DNA of 41,182 bases from a virus. The notes below the pieces were generated by a model. It was not told the DNA's origin. It searched no databases and was given only the letters and a program-made list of their open reading frames with translations. The stretch spans positions 21,802 through 62,983 of the IMG/VR virus record IMGVR_UViG_3300005663_000753. One strand, written 5' to 3'. Both the position numbers and the translations under genes were made by a program. Shown here piece after piece: positions 7,008-16,646 of this stretch (positions are counted from its first letter, which is position 1; every line of letters starts with the position of its first letter).

Positions 7008-9698
7008 TTATACCCTTCTTACACCAGTTCTTAGATATTCATTAGTTAGTTTAGCTATTTCTACCTTATTAGCTGACCTAGCTCTAGCTATCTCTCTCTC
7101 TACATCAAAGAAAGGTAATTTATAAAAAGTTTTATTGGTAAGTTCTGCTGTAGTTTTTTTATTACTTACATCATATAATATACTGTGAATAACTAAGTTA
7201 TCTGATTCCTCTGAAGGTAATGAAGTATTAGTTATAGATAGCTTACCTAAAAGTGTTAAGTCTGTATCTAAACCATCTATTTCTAAAGAGCCTCCAAATT
7301 CAGGTTTATAGAAATTCTTTAATTGATTTAAATAGGCTAACATTAAATTAGTGTCATCTATGGGGGAACTAGAAGAAACTACCTTTTTAAAAGCCGATTC
7401 TTTTATAACTCCTACTCCACCAGGATGTCCTGTAGAAATCGTAACTTTAAGCGGTTCGTCTTCTCTAATAGCATATCTATAGCTTATAGTAGTTTGTGTT
7501 GGTCTTAATATTTTATTCCCTCTCCATGAATTCATGATACTAGCAGCTCCTGGGGAAACTTTATCAGTAATATAAATAAAACTATGCCCTGGAATAGTGT
7601 TAATATGTTCTGGAGTCATAGTCCAATCTCCAATTAGAGGTAAAATATTTCCTGGAGTATTATCAAAATCGTGTACTGCGCCTGTTATGCCCAAGTTCCC
7701 TGAATAAATATCATTTAATTTTAAAAACTTAGCTGCTATATCGGGGTTTGAGGGTAACTCTGTTACTAGTGTTTTTCCAGGAAAATACATAAAGTAATAA
7801 ATGTATCTATCATATTTAGTATCCAAGAAACAAAATATACCTGTTTTAGTATTAAGCTTAGGGTCAATTATAAACGCATCTGTCGGTTTATAACCAGTAA
7901 TCTCATTTAATGTCCATGCTACCTCTAATGTTGGGTAATCAAAGATACCCTCTCCTGAAATTTCTCTTACTGGGAAATCACCGACAAGTACTAACTTACT
8001 TCTTGACCTTGAATGGTCTTCTATGGGGCGAAAACTTAAGACCTTAGTGATGCTCGATACAGACTCCCCCCTAGAGGGTATCCTAAAACTTTTAATTAAA
8101 GTGCCTGAAGTAAATTTTTCAAAATTAAGTACTCCACTCTTATCTATATAATATACATGGTCTCCAAAATATCTAGCAGCCCACTCTAATACTGTTTGCA
8201 CACTCTCGTATGTCCATTCTACTTGAGGAGCCATAGTTCCTGGTAAGTTTATATTAGCGCCATTCAATCCTGCTCTAACAAGTATATCCTTAACTATAGT
8301 TTCTAGAGTTACAGTATTCTGAGAATTCTCACTATCTGGCGGTATATATGTAAAATAGGCTGGTGTAATATACTGGCTTAAGTAATTCTTTAAATCTCTG
8401 CATGTATATACTATTGATTCGCCTTTACCAGTTAGAGTTCTCTTCTTACTGGAAATAAACCCAGTAAATGAACTTTCGTAATCTCCACTTTGGTTTATAA
8501 TATACCCAAAAATTCTTTCACCTACGGTTAAGAGTGCTGTTGCATCAAAATCAGAAATTTGTATTACAGTCATTGTGCTGCCCTCTATAGATAAGTGTAT
8601 ATTATCTATATAGATAGCTGCTCCATTTGCAAATATTCCTGATTCTGTTACTATACCACCTCCGCCAGCTACAAAATTATTATAATTTCCTGAAGTAAAG
8701 TATATAGAATCAAAAGGTAATACAGAGTTACCTATAAAAACCTGAACGGGGTTATAACCACCACCACTGAACGTCCCCATATTAGAATCTCCTCCAGGCA
8801 TTGTTATAATATCCATACGGCTTAAGTTACTAACACTATTACTAGGTTCACTGGAATTAGAGCTATCATTTACATTTACAACTCCACCTTCTTCGGGGTC
8901 ATCTAAAGGAGCAGCTTTATCACCTAGCCACACTGTAATACTCATAGGCAACATGAATGAGCTAGTTTGACATTCAAAACCATCCCCAGATGTTTCTACT
9001 ACCTGTGCTGAATCATTAAGAGGTTCTACAGTTAAATCATCGTATACAGGCACAGTACCCGTACCTCCATCGGGAAGGGGTTTTTGTTGTATATCCCCCG
9101 CCAGAATCATGTTATCATTAAACAAAGTGCCATCTGAACCTGAAAAACTACCACTTAAGTTACCGTAACCAAAGTTTAGTGCGGGTAAGGTTAAAGTACC
9201 ATCTAGAGTTAAGTCAAACCCGTTATCTCCATCCTCAAAAGTAATACCTAAAATTTGTTTATTTAATCCCAATGGAACTAAAGTCTTTAATTGACTATAA
9301 AAATTACTCCAATCTATCTCTACATCTTTTTTTGTTATTCTATAACTATCGTGGCTGCTCCAAACATTCCATACAAGAGTTGCGGGTGGATTGTCTAGCC
9401 AAATTTCTCTGCGTATAAATACATCTCCTGCTGCTGGAGACTCTTCATGACAGCTTTGTTTTTGAATCTCAGCCGTACCACCTATTTGCCAAGAACCTTC
9501 GACAGTTTCAGCTCCAGGGCATATAAAGCCAGCACCACAACCAGGCGTAAAACTTGCGGTGGATAAGCGTATGTCTGAACCTAGTAAGCGCATAGTAGTT
9601 GTGCTTTGCCTCCACCTTAAAGGTATAGTTACTTGTGTACCACCTAAAGCTCCTGAATTAGTATCATTAGCTGGATTTATATAAGGATATAATGACAT
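7008..9698 (-). CDS. Tail/baseplate hub-like structural protein, 896 aa
   Basis: A large virion protein read last among the tail genes. The middle (about residues 380-450) holds ISDFDATALLTVGERIFGYI then SFTGFISSKKRTLTGKGE and YTCRDLKNYLSQYITPAYF. This resembles the barrel and insertion domains of gp27/gpD-type hub proteins, which recur in Tal-like proteins of siphophages. The N-terminal third is Gly/Ser/Asn-rich and may be appendage-like. The C-terminus is a charged helix (EIARARSANKVEIAKLTNEY). It starts by TAATG overlap with the preceding gene. Hub/tail-tip role is inferred from its position after the tape measure and from these motifs. Confidence 0.6.
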   Translation of the reverse strand: MSLYPYINPANDTNSGALGGTQVTIPLRWRQSTTTMRLLGSDIRLSTASFTPGCGAGFICPGAETVEGSWQIGGTAEIQKQSCHEESPAAGDVFIRREIWLDNPPATLVWNVWSSHDSYRITKKDVEIDWSNFYSQLKTLVPLGLNKQILGITFEDGDNGFDLTLDGTLTLPALNFGYGNLSGSFSGSDGTLFNDNMILAGDIQQKPLPDGGTGTVPVYDDLTVEPLNDSAQVVETSGDGFECQTSSFMLPMSITVWLGDKAAPLDDPEEGGVVNVNDSSNSSEPSNSVSNLSRMDIITMPGGDSNMGTFSGGGYNPVQVFIGNSVLPFDSIYFTSGNYNNFVAGGGGIVTESGIFANGAAIYIDNIHLSIEGSTMTVIQISDFDATALLTVGERIFGYIINQSGDYESSFTGFISSKKRTLTGKGESIVYTCRDLKNYLSQYITPAYFTYIPPDSENSQNTVTLETIVKDILVRAGLNGANINLPGTMAPQVEWTYESVQTVLEWAARYFGDHVYYIDKSGVLNFEKFTSGTLIKSFRIPSRGESVSSITKVLSFRPIEDHSRSRSKLVLVGDFPVREISGEGIFDYPTLEVAWTLNEITGYKPTDAFIIDPKLNTKTGIFCFLDTKYDRYIYYFMYFPGKTLVTELPSNPDIAAKFLKLNDIYSGNLGITGAVHDFDNTPGNILPLIGDWTMTPEHINTIPGHSFIYITDKVSPGAASIMNSWRGNKILRPTQTTISYRYAIREDEPLKVTISTGHPGGVGVIKESAFKKVVSSSSPIDDTNLMLAYLNQLKNFYKPEFGGSLEIDGLDTDLTLLGKLSITNTSLPSEESDNLVIHSILYDVSNKKTTAELTNKTFYKLPFFDVEREIARARSANKVEIAKLTNEYLRTGVRRV

Positions 9699-12430
9699 TA
9701 TATTCTGTCCTCCCTAGTAATGGTATATGTTAAATCTGTTTCAAAGTGTATTTGCCCTGGTTTTATTATATTACTTAAAGCATCTGTTACAACTAATGTA
9801 TAATAATTAGTAAATAAAGTTTCTATAGTTTCTCCTTCAAAAGTTAATACTCTTCCAGCTATATCATAAACCTTAACAGATACATCATGCGAACCTTCTG
9901 TAGATATTGCTATTTTAGGAGGTTCTTGTCTTTCATCAATACCATTGAATAACACTGTACCTGGAAATCGTATATCTGGAGTGTCTAAAACAGTGTATGT
10001 AGAATAAAATACTTTATGTATAATTAATAAATATGAAGGAAGATTTTGTATAGTTCCCATTAAATCGGAATATACCTCTACCCATTCAAAAGAGTTAGTA
10101 CTGGTATTGAAACAAAATAGAGCCAACCAATATGGACTTACAGCTACGTTTGCAAGTAAAGAATAAACACTAGAACTATATGCATAAGCATTATTTTTAT
10201 AATATACAGTTCCTAAGCTCATTTGTAAAGTACGCTCAGATTCATCCTTAACTAATGTATCAAAACCAGTGAAACTAGTGGGATTAATTGTGTCTGCTAA
10301 GTTACCGTCATAATAAACTTCAATTTTATCTATAGGTACTTCATCAGAGTAATCCAATTCTAATACATTTTTTCCAAATATAACATTTGAATTTAAAGTA
10401 CTTGTATAATATGCAATAGGTATACTTTCAGAGTATACAATAGAACCATTAGAATACTGCATGTATAAAACTATATTTCCTTCTGACTGGCTAGAAAAAT
10501 CTATATCCAAAGTATTATTTATCGGACTACTAGTTGCGCTCCAGCTTATCTCATCAAAACTATATCTATAGCTTTCTATATTTAGAATAGATAAAACAGT
10601 AAGTGAAGTACTGGTTACATATGGAGGAAAAACACTAGCATATTTAGAATGATTTATATTAATATTAAAAGACTGAGACTGCCCCAAAGTATCCTGTAAA
10701 ATTATTGTAAACTTAGATAAAGCTAAAGCTGAATAAGTATTTATTTTAATTCTACTGTTCTTGAATAATCCATTTTCTAAAGTGGGTGTAAAAGAAACAA
10801 TATCTGTATTTATTCCCAGAGCCTCTACCGAACTAATAGATTTAATTGGTTGATTAAACTCTATAACCCAATAATCTGCAGAAGATACTATTAAGTTGTA
10901 GTCGGTTCCTGTTACAAGACTACCATCTTTCAAGTTACCCACAAATAGGGGCTCAATTTTAAACGGAAAACTCATCTGGTATATATTAACTTTTAGTAAA
11001 GAAGAATTTTCTGCAACCTGTATGACTTTAACTGTCAGTTCATCTAAGGTTTTAAGTTCATCTGTCATTCCAAAATAATAAATGTCGGAATACTCGCTAT
11101 TAGCTGCTGCAATAGTAACAGTTTTCTTTAAAACTCCCGCAGCGTAAATATTTAATATAGTTGAACCAGCAGAACCAGTATCCTTCATAAAAATGCTATA
11201 ACCATATAAACAGCCATACACTGTTATGGGGGAAGTACTTACATTGATTGTAGGTATATCCCATTTGTATTCAAAATTAATAAGATTTGGACAGAATTTA
11301 TTTTCATATATTGATTTCCACTGAAACTCAGGATTAGGTATTAATGCGTGCCTATCAACTCCAGCAAATTGAAAAATTGGAGAAAGTTGGTTTGTGGCAG
11401 AAATTATTGCCGAATCAAAAACTATATCATAAGAGTTTATTCTAGTCCAAACAGTGTAAATTTTACCCGATGCCGAGCTTTCTATGGCTGCTATCCGAGT
11501 ATCCTCTACAGCATCATCGGTTAGGTTAACTTGAGCCCCCCAGCTTCCAGCACTATTAGTTTTGTATGCTACGTTGTAATTACTTCCATCATAATCCTTC
11601 CAAACTATAGCCACGTAAGTCTGAGATGTGCCTAACGAAGGTTGAGTATCATTTACATTATCTGATATAGCCGTACCCGCATCCCAGCTTGAGCCATTAT
11701 AAGTGTAGAGTACTATTCCCGATGCTGTATTAGTAGCTATATATATTTCTGAATCACTGACTTTAAGAACATTAACTGTTCCGTTACTGACAGGTAATGT
11801 ATTGGTTATTACATCAGATGCCCAGGAACCACTCCATTTTAGTATTACTAACTCAGCCCCATCTCTAACTATAAACCATATATCCGAGCCTTTAGGAATT
11901 ATATCTGTTAGATTGGGATTACTTGCTGTAGCTGTTTCCGCTCTTTTAACCCAATTAACCCCCTCATCTACCGAATCCCAAGCCCATACTTTATTAGTAG
12001 ATGAATGATTTGCACCTATCCAAATATCTCCATTAGCTCTCCTTGTAATACAAGGTATTTTTGCATTTCCTGTTCTTACTGTATATATTGTTCCATTACT
12101 CCACGAACCACCAGAGTAAGTTAATTTTCTGTATTTTATACTTGCACCAGTAGATACCGACCAAGTTAATAAAATATCATTGTTGGTATCTATATAGATA
12201 TCGAAGTCGCCTGGATTATCTGCTACATCACCAACAGCCAAAGCAGCATTCCAAGAAGACCATGTAGTTCCCCCATCAGTAGATATTTTGTATTTAATAT
12301 CTATACCTACTGCACCCTCTACTCTAGAAAATAAAACTATAGTTCCTAAAGTAGTTTCTACTAGTTTTCTTTGGTTTGAATCTATGGTAGGGTTTGGTGT
12401 GGTTACTGTATCTATCAATGTATAAGCCAT
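9698..12430 (-). CDS. Tail-tip protein with Asp-box beta-propeller, 910 aa
   Basis: The first about 350 residues contain repeated W-rich blades with Asp-box (BNR) motifs, clearest in STDGGTTWSSW (near residue 50) and SVDEGVNWVKR (near 155), with similar blades later such as YNGSSWDAGTAISD. This is the signature of a sialidase-type propeller. No catalytic Arg triad of a sialidase could be assigned, so glycan binding is more likely than cleavage. The remaining about 560 residues are beta-rich with no recognised family and probably attach to the tail tip. A good SD (AAGGAGATAC) precedes the ATG. Its position next to the hub gene suggests a receptor- or surface-binding tail protein. Confidence 0.55.
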   Translation of the reverse strand: MAYTLIDTVTTPNPTIDSNQRKLVETTLGTIVLFSRVEGAVGIDIKYKISTDGGTTWSSWNAALAVGDVADNPGDFDIYIDTNNDILLTWSVSTGASIKYRKLTYSGGSWSNGTIYTVRTGNAKIPCITRRANGDIWIGANHSSTNKVWAWDSVDEGVNWVKRAETATASNPNLTDIIPKGSDIWFIVRDGAELVILKWSGSWASDVITNTLPVSNGTVNVLKVSDSEIYIATNTASGIVLYTYNGSSWDAGTAISDNVNDTQPSLGTSQTYVAIVWKDYDGSNYNVAYKTNSAGSWGAQVNLTDDAVEDTRIAAIESSASGKIYTVWTRINSYDIVFDSAIISATNQLSPIFQFAGVDRHALIPNPEFQWKSIYENKFCPNLINFEYKWDIPTINVSTSPITVYGCLYGYSIFMKDTGSAGSTILNIYAAGVLKKTVTIAAANSEYSDIYYFGMTDELKTLDELTVKVIQVAENSSLLKVNIYQMSFPFKIEPLFVGNLKDGSLVTGTDYNLIVSSADYWVIEFNQPIKSISSVEALGINTDIVSFTPTLENGLFKNSRIKINTYSALALSKFTIILQDTLGQSQSFNININHSKYASVFPPYVTSTSLTVLSILNIESYRYSFDEISWSATSSPINNTLDIDFSSQSEGNIVLYMQYSNGSIVYSESIPIAYYTSTLNSNVIFGKNVLELDYSDEVPIDKIEVYYDGNLADTINPTSFTGFDTLVKDESERTLQMSLGTVYYKNNAYAYSSSVYSLLANVAVSPYWLALFCFNTSTNSFEWVEVYSDLMGTIQNLPSYLLIIHKVFYSTYTVLDTPDIRFPGTVLFNGIDERQEPPKIAISTEGSHDVSVKVYDIAGRVLTFEGETIETLFTNYYTLVVTDALSNIIKPGQIHFETDLTYTITREDRI

Positions 12431-12504
12431 GTATCTCCTTATAAATGGAATTTTAGTATTTTACTACTTAGATTATCTATTTTAGTACTGCTCATAGTTA
12501 TACT

Positions 12505-12897
12505 TCAGAGACTTTTAACAAATTCCATAATAAAAGTATTCGATTTAAGGTCGCTAGATTCCTGTGAATAGCTTTTTAAATAGCAGTCAGGTAAAGTATA
12601 TGTATTACTTGTAGATGTATCTGTTATAATTATATCCCCCACTTCATTTAACGAAAATAGGGAATCAAAGTTATTAAAGTATTCTTCCAAGGCTATTCTA
12701 GAATTCCTTGCTACAAAGCCAGTTACGGTTATATTTGTTTTACCTCCACCCAATTCATAAGTAGACCATATTTTAATACCCTTTGCTCTGGGTATAATAC
12801 GTTCATCTGTATTGCCAGAGTAATTAAAAGTTATAAAGGCATGGTCTCCTATTTTAACATTTCTCCAAGCAATCTCATATTTACTGGTTACTGTCAT
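12505..12897 (-). CDS. Small tail-associated protein, 130 aa
   Basis: Lies between the tape measure and the tail-tip genes, where distal-tail or baseplate connector proteins are encoded in many phages. The sequence is beta-rich (KIWSTYELGGGKTNITVTGF, DIIITDTSTSNTYTLPDCYL) and has no enzyme motif. AGGGAGAT precedes the ATG. Distal tail or tail-tube-cap role is inferred from synteny and size only. Confidence 0.5.
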   Translation of the reverse strand: MTVTSKYEIAWRNVKIGDHAFITFNYSGNTDERIIPRAKGIKIWSTYELGGGKTNITVTGFVARNSRIALEEYFNNFDSLFSLNEVGDIIITDTSTSNTYTLPDCYLKSYSQESSDLKSNTFIMEFVKSL

Positions 12898-12905
12898 ATA
12901 TCTCC

Positions 12906-14966
12906 CTATTCATTTGCTTGTTGTGTTTTAAACCTACTTAGGGTTTCAGCTAGGGTCTCAATTTTATAATTAAGACTGGTGTAATGTCGTACTAAAACTT
13001 TTAAAAATTTAGTTATAGTGGCATCGTTCTTAGCTAAAGGTGCTCTTAATGCAGGTACAAGGGATAGTATACCTCCTGCAGTAGTTGTAACTCCCGCAGC
13101 TAGAGCATTAGAAGGCGCACTTACCATTCTAGATGCATTCGATGACCACCTATCCATCATACCCTGAGCTATCCAGCCACCTATAGTCATGAATAGTTTA
13201 ACTTTTGTATGTAATGTAGCAGCAACAGCATCTCCCAATGCTTTCCCAATAGGCGCAAACTTAGGCGCTAATGCTTCAATGCCTATACCTATATTGAGTA
13301 TCATTAAATCTATTAAACTAGAAAATAACGCACCTAATTTTGTAAGAGTATCACCTGTAACTCCCTTTGTACCAGTTTTAATTATTTTACCCTCTCCCCC
13401 ACCTGGAAGTACTGCTCTTCCGTATTCTGCCACTTCAAAAGTAGTTGATTTATTTAAGAGTGCATCTAAAGATTGTATTCCATCAGTTAATAACTTTACA
13501 AAATTTCTGGCAATAGGCTCTAAAGTTTCTTTTAAGTCTCTAGCAATACTTTTGAAAACACCTTTATTACGCTTAATAGTTTTAAAAACATTATCTAGAG
13601 CCCCTCTAAAAATTATCAAAATATCCAATAGCTCAGGTGCAATCGCATCAAACATAGTGGAATAGACGGCTTTAAATATATTACCTATTCTACTTGCCTC
13701 TACGCTTACACTGTCTCTAACCCTTGCAAACATTTTTTCCAGCATACTTGTAGGTGCTCTATCTGCTTTTTCTATCTTTGCAAGTTTTACTACTAGCTTA
13801 TCTAAGTTATTTAATAAAATAGTTATACCCGTACCACTTCTAACACCAAATGCTCTAGCTATTACCTCTGTAGGTACACTTTGTTTTATCCTTTTCAAAG
13901 CCTCCGCCATAGGTTTTAGTTTACCCCCAGCTAGTGCAAACTGAGTATCCGCACTCGACATACCTTTATTTAATATGTTCATTTTGGTACTAAGGTCGGA
14001 TATTTTATCAGTTATCTTTGCATATGACTCTGATGTAGTATCTCCAGCTAGTGCCATATCTAGTTGTGTCTGTTTTAAGCCATTCATGTCTTTCTCTAGT
14101 TCAGTTATTACTGTTCTACCCTTAACAATGGTATCCCAATACTGTTGACTGGCTGCATTAACTTCAAAGATATTAACTCCGTACTCAGCAAACACTCTGT
14201 TAGTTTTAGATGAAGCAGATGCTAGTTTTTGAAATGCACTCCTTAAGTATATACCTGATTTTGAAGCATTTAAACCAACATCTTGTAAAGTCATAAGTGC
14301 TGCCAAAGTCTCTTTAATTGTTCGTGTACTTTCTCCAAAAGCTGTAACTGCTATTGGTGCAACATATTTCATTGATGTGAACAAATCTTTTAGTGTCATC
14401 TTAGAATTAGTAAATGCTGCTGTCATAATATTGGCTATTCTAGGAACTTCTTCCATAGTAACATTAAATGCCTTAAATATACCTATAGAATCATTAATAA
14501 CATCATTAATTTCCATACCACTTATAGTAGCTAGTTTCATTGCGGATGTAGCTAAAGTTATAGATTCCTTAAGACTAAAACCAGCTATTGCTGCTGTGTA
14601 TAATCCAGATTGCACCTTTTCCATAGTAAATTGAGCTTGTATTGATAGTGCTCTAGCTGCATCGGTAGCTCCTTTAAAAGCACTCTTAAACAAAGCCCCA
14701 CCCTTAGACATAACTGCAGCAGTTAATTTTCCAGCCAGGTTAAGTTTGACCATTTCACCAGTAAGAGATTTTATATCTTGCACAAACTTAGAAACAGCCT
14801 GTGTTACAGCTCTTATAGCCATAAAAAAAGCAAATACTACTGCCGTTCTAAATACTGCCCGTAATGAGGAACCTAATAATCTTAAAGCTCCGCCTAACCT
14901 GCCTACACCAGCAGTTGCTTTGCGTGTTCCTAAGATTACCTCAATCATTAACTTTCGTGTTACCAT
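12906..14966 (-). CDS. Tape measure protein (TP901 type)
   Basis: A 686-residue tail-length ruler. Residues about 100-300 match the TP901 tape-measure core: sequential LSIQAQFTMEKVQSGLYTAA, ALSIQ/SAMKLATISG and GIFKAFNVTMEEVPRIANIM segments, then LAALMTLQDVGLNASKSG and RSAFQKLAS. A hydrophobic stretch at about 42-60 (AVVFAFFMAIRAVTQAV) and a long helical body follow. At roughly 0.15 nm per residue this length would give a tail near 100 nm. The start overlaps the stop of the chaperone-like gene (ATGA). It lacks obvious lysozyme or peptidase domains. Confidence 0.9.
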   Translation of the reverse strand: MVTRKLMIEVILGTRKATAGVGRLGGALRLLGSSLRAVFRTAVVFAFFMAIRAVTQAVSKFVQDIKSLTGEMVKLNLAGKLTAAVMSKGGALFKSAFKGATDAARALSIQAQFTMEKVQSGLYTAAIAGFSLKESITLATSAMKLATISGMEINDVINDSIGIFKAFNVTMEEVPRIANIMTAAFTNSKMTLKDLFTSMKYVAPIAVTAFGESTRTIKETLAALMTLQDVGLNASKSGIYLRSAFQKLASASSKTNRVFAEYGVNIFEVNAASQQYWDTIVKGRTVITELEKDMNGLKQTQLDMALAGDTTSESYAKITDKISDLSTKMNILNKGMSSADTQFALAGGKLKPMAEALKRIKQSVPTEVIARAFGVRSGTGITILLNNLDKLVVKLAKIEKADRAPTSMLEKMFARVRDSVSVEASRIGNIFKAVYSTMFDAIAPELLDILIIFRGALDNVFKTIKRNKGVFKSIARDLKETLEPIARNFVKLLTDGIQSLDALLNKSTTFEVAEYGRAVLPGGGEGKIIKTGTKGVTGDTLTKLGALFSSLIDLMILNIGIGIEALAPKFAPIGKALGDAVAATLHTKVKLFMTIGGWIAQGMMDRWSSNASRMVSAPSNALAAGVTTTAGGILSLVPALRAPLAKNDATITKFLKVLVRHYTSLNYKIETLAETLSRFKTQQANE

Positions 14967-15322
14967 CAGAACCTCACGTCTCCAGTTTTCAGTTTCTTGT
15001 CAAACTCTGCTAAAGGTTTTCCAGACATAGTCCATAATTGTCTTAATTGATTTATTAATTGTTCGGAAGATTTTTCTGGGTTTTCAGTATCAACTTCCTC
15101 TGGAAATATTGAATCTAACTTCTCTAGTTTACCATTAAAGGCACAGGCACATGCCATACCTATAAGCTTAGTCATAATCGAATACTCTCTTTTTTTCCTA
15201 GAAGCTATTAGTTTGTATAAGTTTGAAATTACATCTATAGGAAGCTCTAGAATATCTGGTATTGTCCAGGAGTATTCTGAAGCGAGGGTATCAACAATTT
15301 CTAATACATCTTTATTCTTCAT
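14966..15322 (-). CDS. Tail assembly chaperone-like protein, distal
   Basis: A 118-residue helical protein directly before the tape measure gene, where the second tail chaperone reading frame is usually found. It contains YSWTIPDILELPIDVISNLY, similar in style to tape-measure chaperones, with a charged C-terminus. It begins 8 bases after the previous gene's stop with AGAGGT as SD. In many phages this protein is made by frameshift from the preceding frame, but here an independent start is present and no slippery heptamer was seen. Confidence 0.6.
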   Translation of the reverse strand: MKNKDVLEIVDTLASEYSWTIPDILELPIDVISNLYKLIASRKKREYSIMTKLIGMACACAFNGKLEKLDSIFPEEVDTENPEKSSEQLINQLRQLWTMSGKPLAEFDKKLKTGDVRF

Positions 15323-15330
15323 TCTTACCT

Positions 15331-15645
15331 CTAAGCTATTACTGTACTGTCGTTACCTATAGAATTCATTTGACCACATGCTGTCTGAATTATAATTAAA
15401 GCTGCCTTTAAAGGAAACTTTTTAATTTCGGCTTTAGTAATAGTATTATAATCTTGTAGTACTAGCAATACTGCATCAGCCATTATATCTACTTGTTTTT
15501 TCATGTCTGTTTCAGTCTCTAGCTCTTTCAGCATAGAACTTACGTCTATTACCCCCTCTAAAGATATAGGGTGTACTTTAACAACTCTTCCATCCAGTTC
15601 ATACTCAGTTATTTCTGATAAAGAAATTTTTTTCTTTCCTTCCAT
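15331..15645 (-). CDS. Tail assembly chaperone-like protein, proximal
   Basis: A 104-residue acidic protein: KKISLSEITEYELDGRVVKV then a helical body with LVLQDYNTITKAEIKKFPLK. Size, composition and position (two genes before the tape measure) match the first tail chaperone (gpG-like). Such proteins coat the tape measure during tail assembly and are absent from the virion. An SD (GGAGG) precedes the ATG. Confidence 0.6.
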   Translation of the reverse strand: MEGKKKISLSEITEYELDGRVVKVHPISLEGVIDVSSMLKELETETDMKKQVDIMADAVLLVLQDYNTITKAEIKKFPLKAALIIIQTACGQMNSIGNDSTVIA

Positions 15646-15674
15646 TTTAAACCTCCGTGTTAGGTCAACATAAT

Positions 15675-15695
15675 ATACCTAGAACATCTAGGTAT
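15675..15695. repeat. Inverted repeat between tail genes
   Basis: A perfect 9-bp inverted repeat with a 3-base loop (ATACCTAGA-ACA-TCTAGGTAT). Beside it, at 15696-15707, is the 12-base palindrome CAACTTAAGTTG, which covers a stop codon. No T-run follows on the minus strand, so it is not a standard terminator. It could stabilise or process the transcript, or be an operator just upstream of the chaperone genes. Confidence 0.45.
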
Positions 15696-15699
15696 CAAC

Positions 15700-16113
15700 T
15701 TAAGTTGTTTCATCTAATATATAAGCATATGTAAGTTCAAACCAGTATTCTTGGGCTGTGTCATCTGTTTTTAATCCAGTACTATCAAGTCTAACCATGC
15801 TTATTATCTTATAAGTAGAATCTGCTAAACTAGACTCGCCCTTGTTTATAAGGTAATCCACCCTACTAGCTATATCTATACATACACTATGAGCATTTTT
15901 TATTGTACGAGAAACTACTGCTTGAATATCTAATTTACCTATATCTGCAGGAATGTTATTCTGGTCTTCTCCTACGTTTGTAGATACTACCACATATTTT
16001 TCCTTCCGTATGGGAGACTCTTGAATAAAAACACTATTAGCATCAGTGAGTAATGCTATTAGTGTACTGTCATTTCTAAGTACTTCAATAATTCTTTCAG
16101 CTAAAATAGTCAT
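15700..16113 (-). CDS. Tail terminator/completion-like protein
   Basis: A 137-residue protein with the layout of gpU/DUF3168-type tail completion proteins: an N-terminal helix (TILAERIIEVLRNDSTLIAL), a beta strand with PIRKEKYVVVSTNVGED, a central helix (SVCIDIASRVDYLI) and a C-terminal strand ending in YWFELTYAYIL. These proteins cap the tail tube and join it to the neck. Its place between the HK97 gp10-like gene and the tail chaperones is the usual one. Confidence 0.65.
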   Translation of the reverse strand: MTILAERIIEVLRNDSTLIALLTDANSVFIQESPIRKEKYVVVSTNVGEDQNNIPADIGKLDIQAVVSRTIKNAHSVCIDIASRVDYLINKGESSLADSTYKIISMVRLDSTGLKTDDTAQEYWFELTYAYILDETT

Positions 16114-16118
16114 AATTA

Positions 16119-16646
16119 TTATCCGTGAGCGATTATATTAACAATACGTTTAGTAGCAGCATATTGCGTTCTGTCAAAGTATTTTAATAAGTCTTTATAC
16201 GCCTTATCCCTAAAGAACCTTCCTTTAAACTTTCCACGTTTTACCGATGTAAATACGAATTTTCCGTCTTTTGCTTTTGCCATTAACACTGAGTTACCCC
16301 TAGCTTTTTTCCAGTTTGAGGCTGAGAAAGTCATTCTTGGGCTACCTTCTATTCTACCCTTTCCTTTTTGACCTCGCTCTATAACAAACTGATATTTAAT
16401 ATGCTCTGGAACAAAGGCAATGCCTGAAATACTTTGTGTTTTAGGCGTTACTATGGAGGTTATACCTCCCTTTAACCTTCCTGTTGACCTATTAGTTCTA
16501 GGAGCATGTAACTTCATACGCTTCTCGGCATACTGGGTTAGTTTAGCCACAAAGTTTAAACCTACATTATATATTTTTATCTCTGCAGTGCTTAATGATA
16601 GTATAAAAGCTTTTAATTGTGAATCATTGACAGCTACTGCTTGCAT
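16119..16646 (-). CDS. HK97 gp10-like neck/tail-completion protein
   Basis: A 175-residue basic protein with the family's features: an N-terminal helix ending YAEKRMKLHAPRTNRSTGRL (the conserved AP...TGRL segment), then GITSIVTP...GIAFVPEHIKYQFVIERG, a strand pattern typical of HK97 gp10. These proteins sit at the head-tail interface and help tail completion. It starts by TAATG overlap with the preceding gene. Confidence 0.75.
   Translation of the reverse strand: MQAVAVNDSQLKAFILSLSTAEIKIYNVGLNFVAKLTQYAEKRMKLHAPRTNRSTGRLKGGITSIVTPKTQSISGIAFVPEHIKYQFVIERGQKGKGRIEGSPRMTFSASNWKKARGNSVLMAKAKDGKFVFTSVKRGKFKGRFFRDKAYKDLLKYFDRTQYAATKRIVNIIAHG

Noticed and set aside
12431-12500. An 18-residue frame between the propeller gene and the small tail gene
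   Set aside because: Too short, with no motif or convincing SD.
15300-15360. Programmed frameshift joining the two tail chaperone frames
   Set aside because: The two frames overlap openly for only about 20 bases, no slippery heptamer is present, and the second gene has its own ATG and SD.
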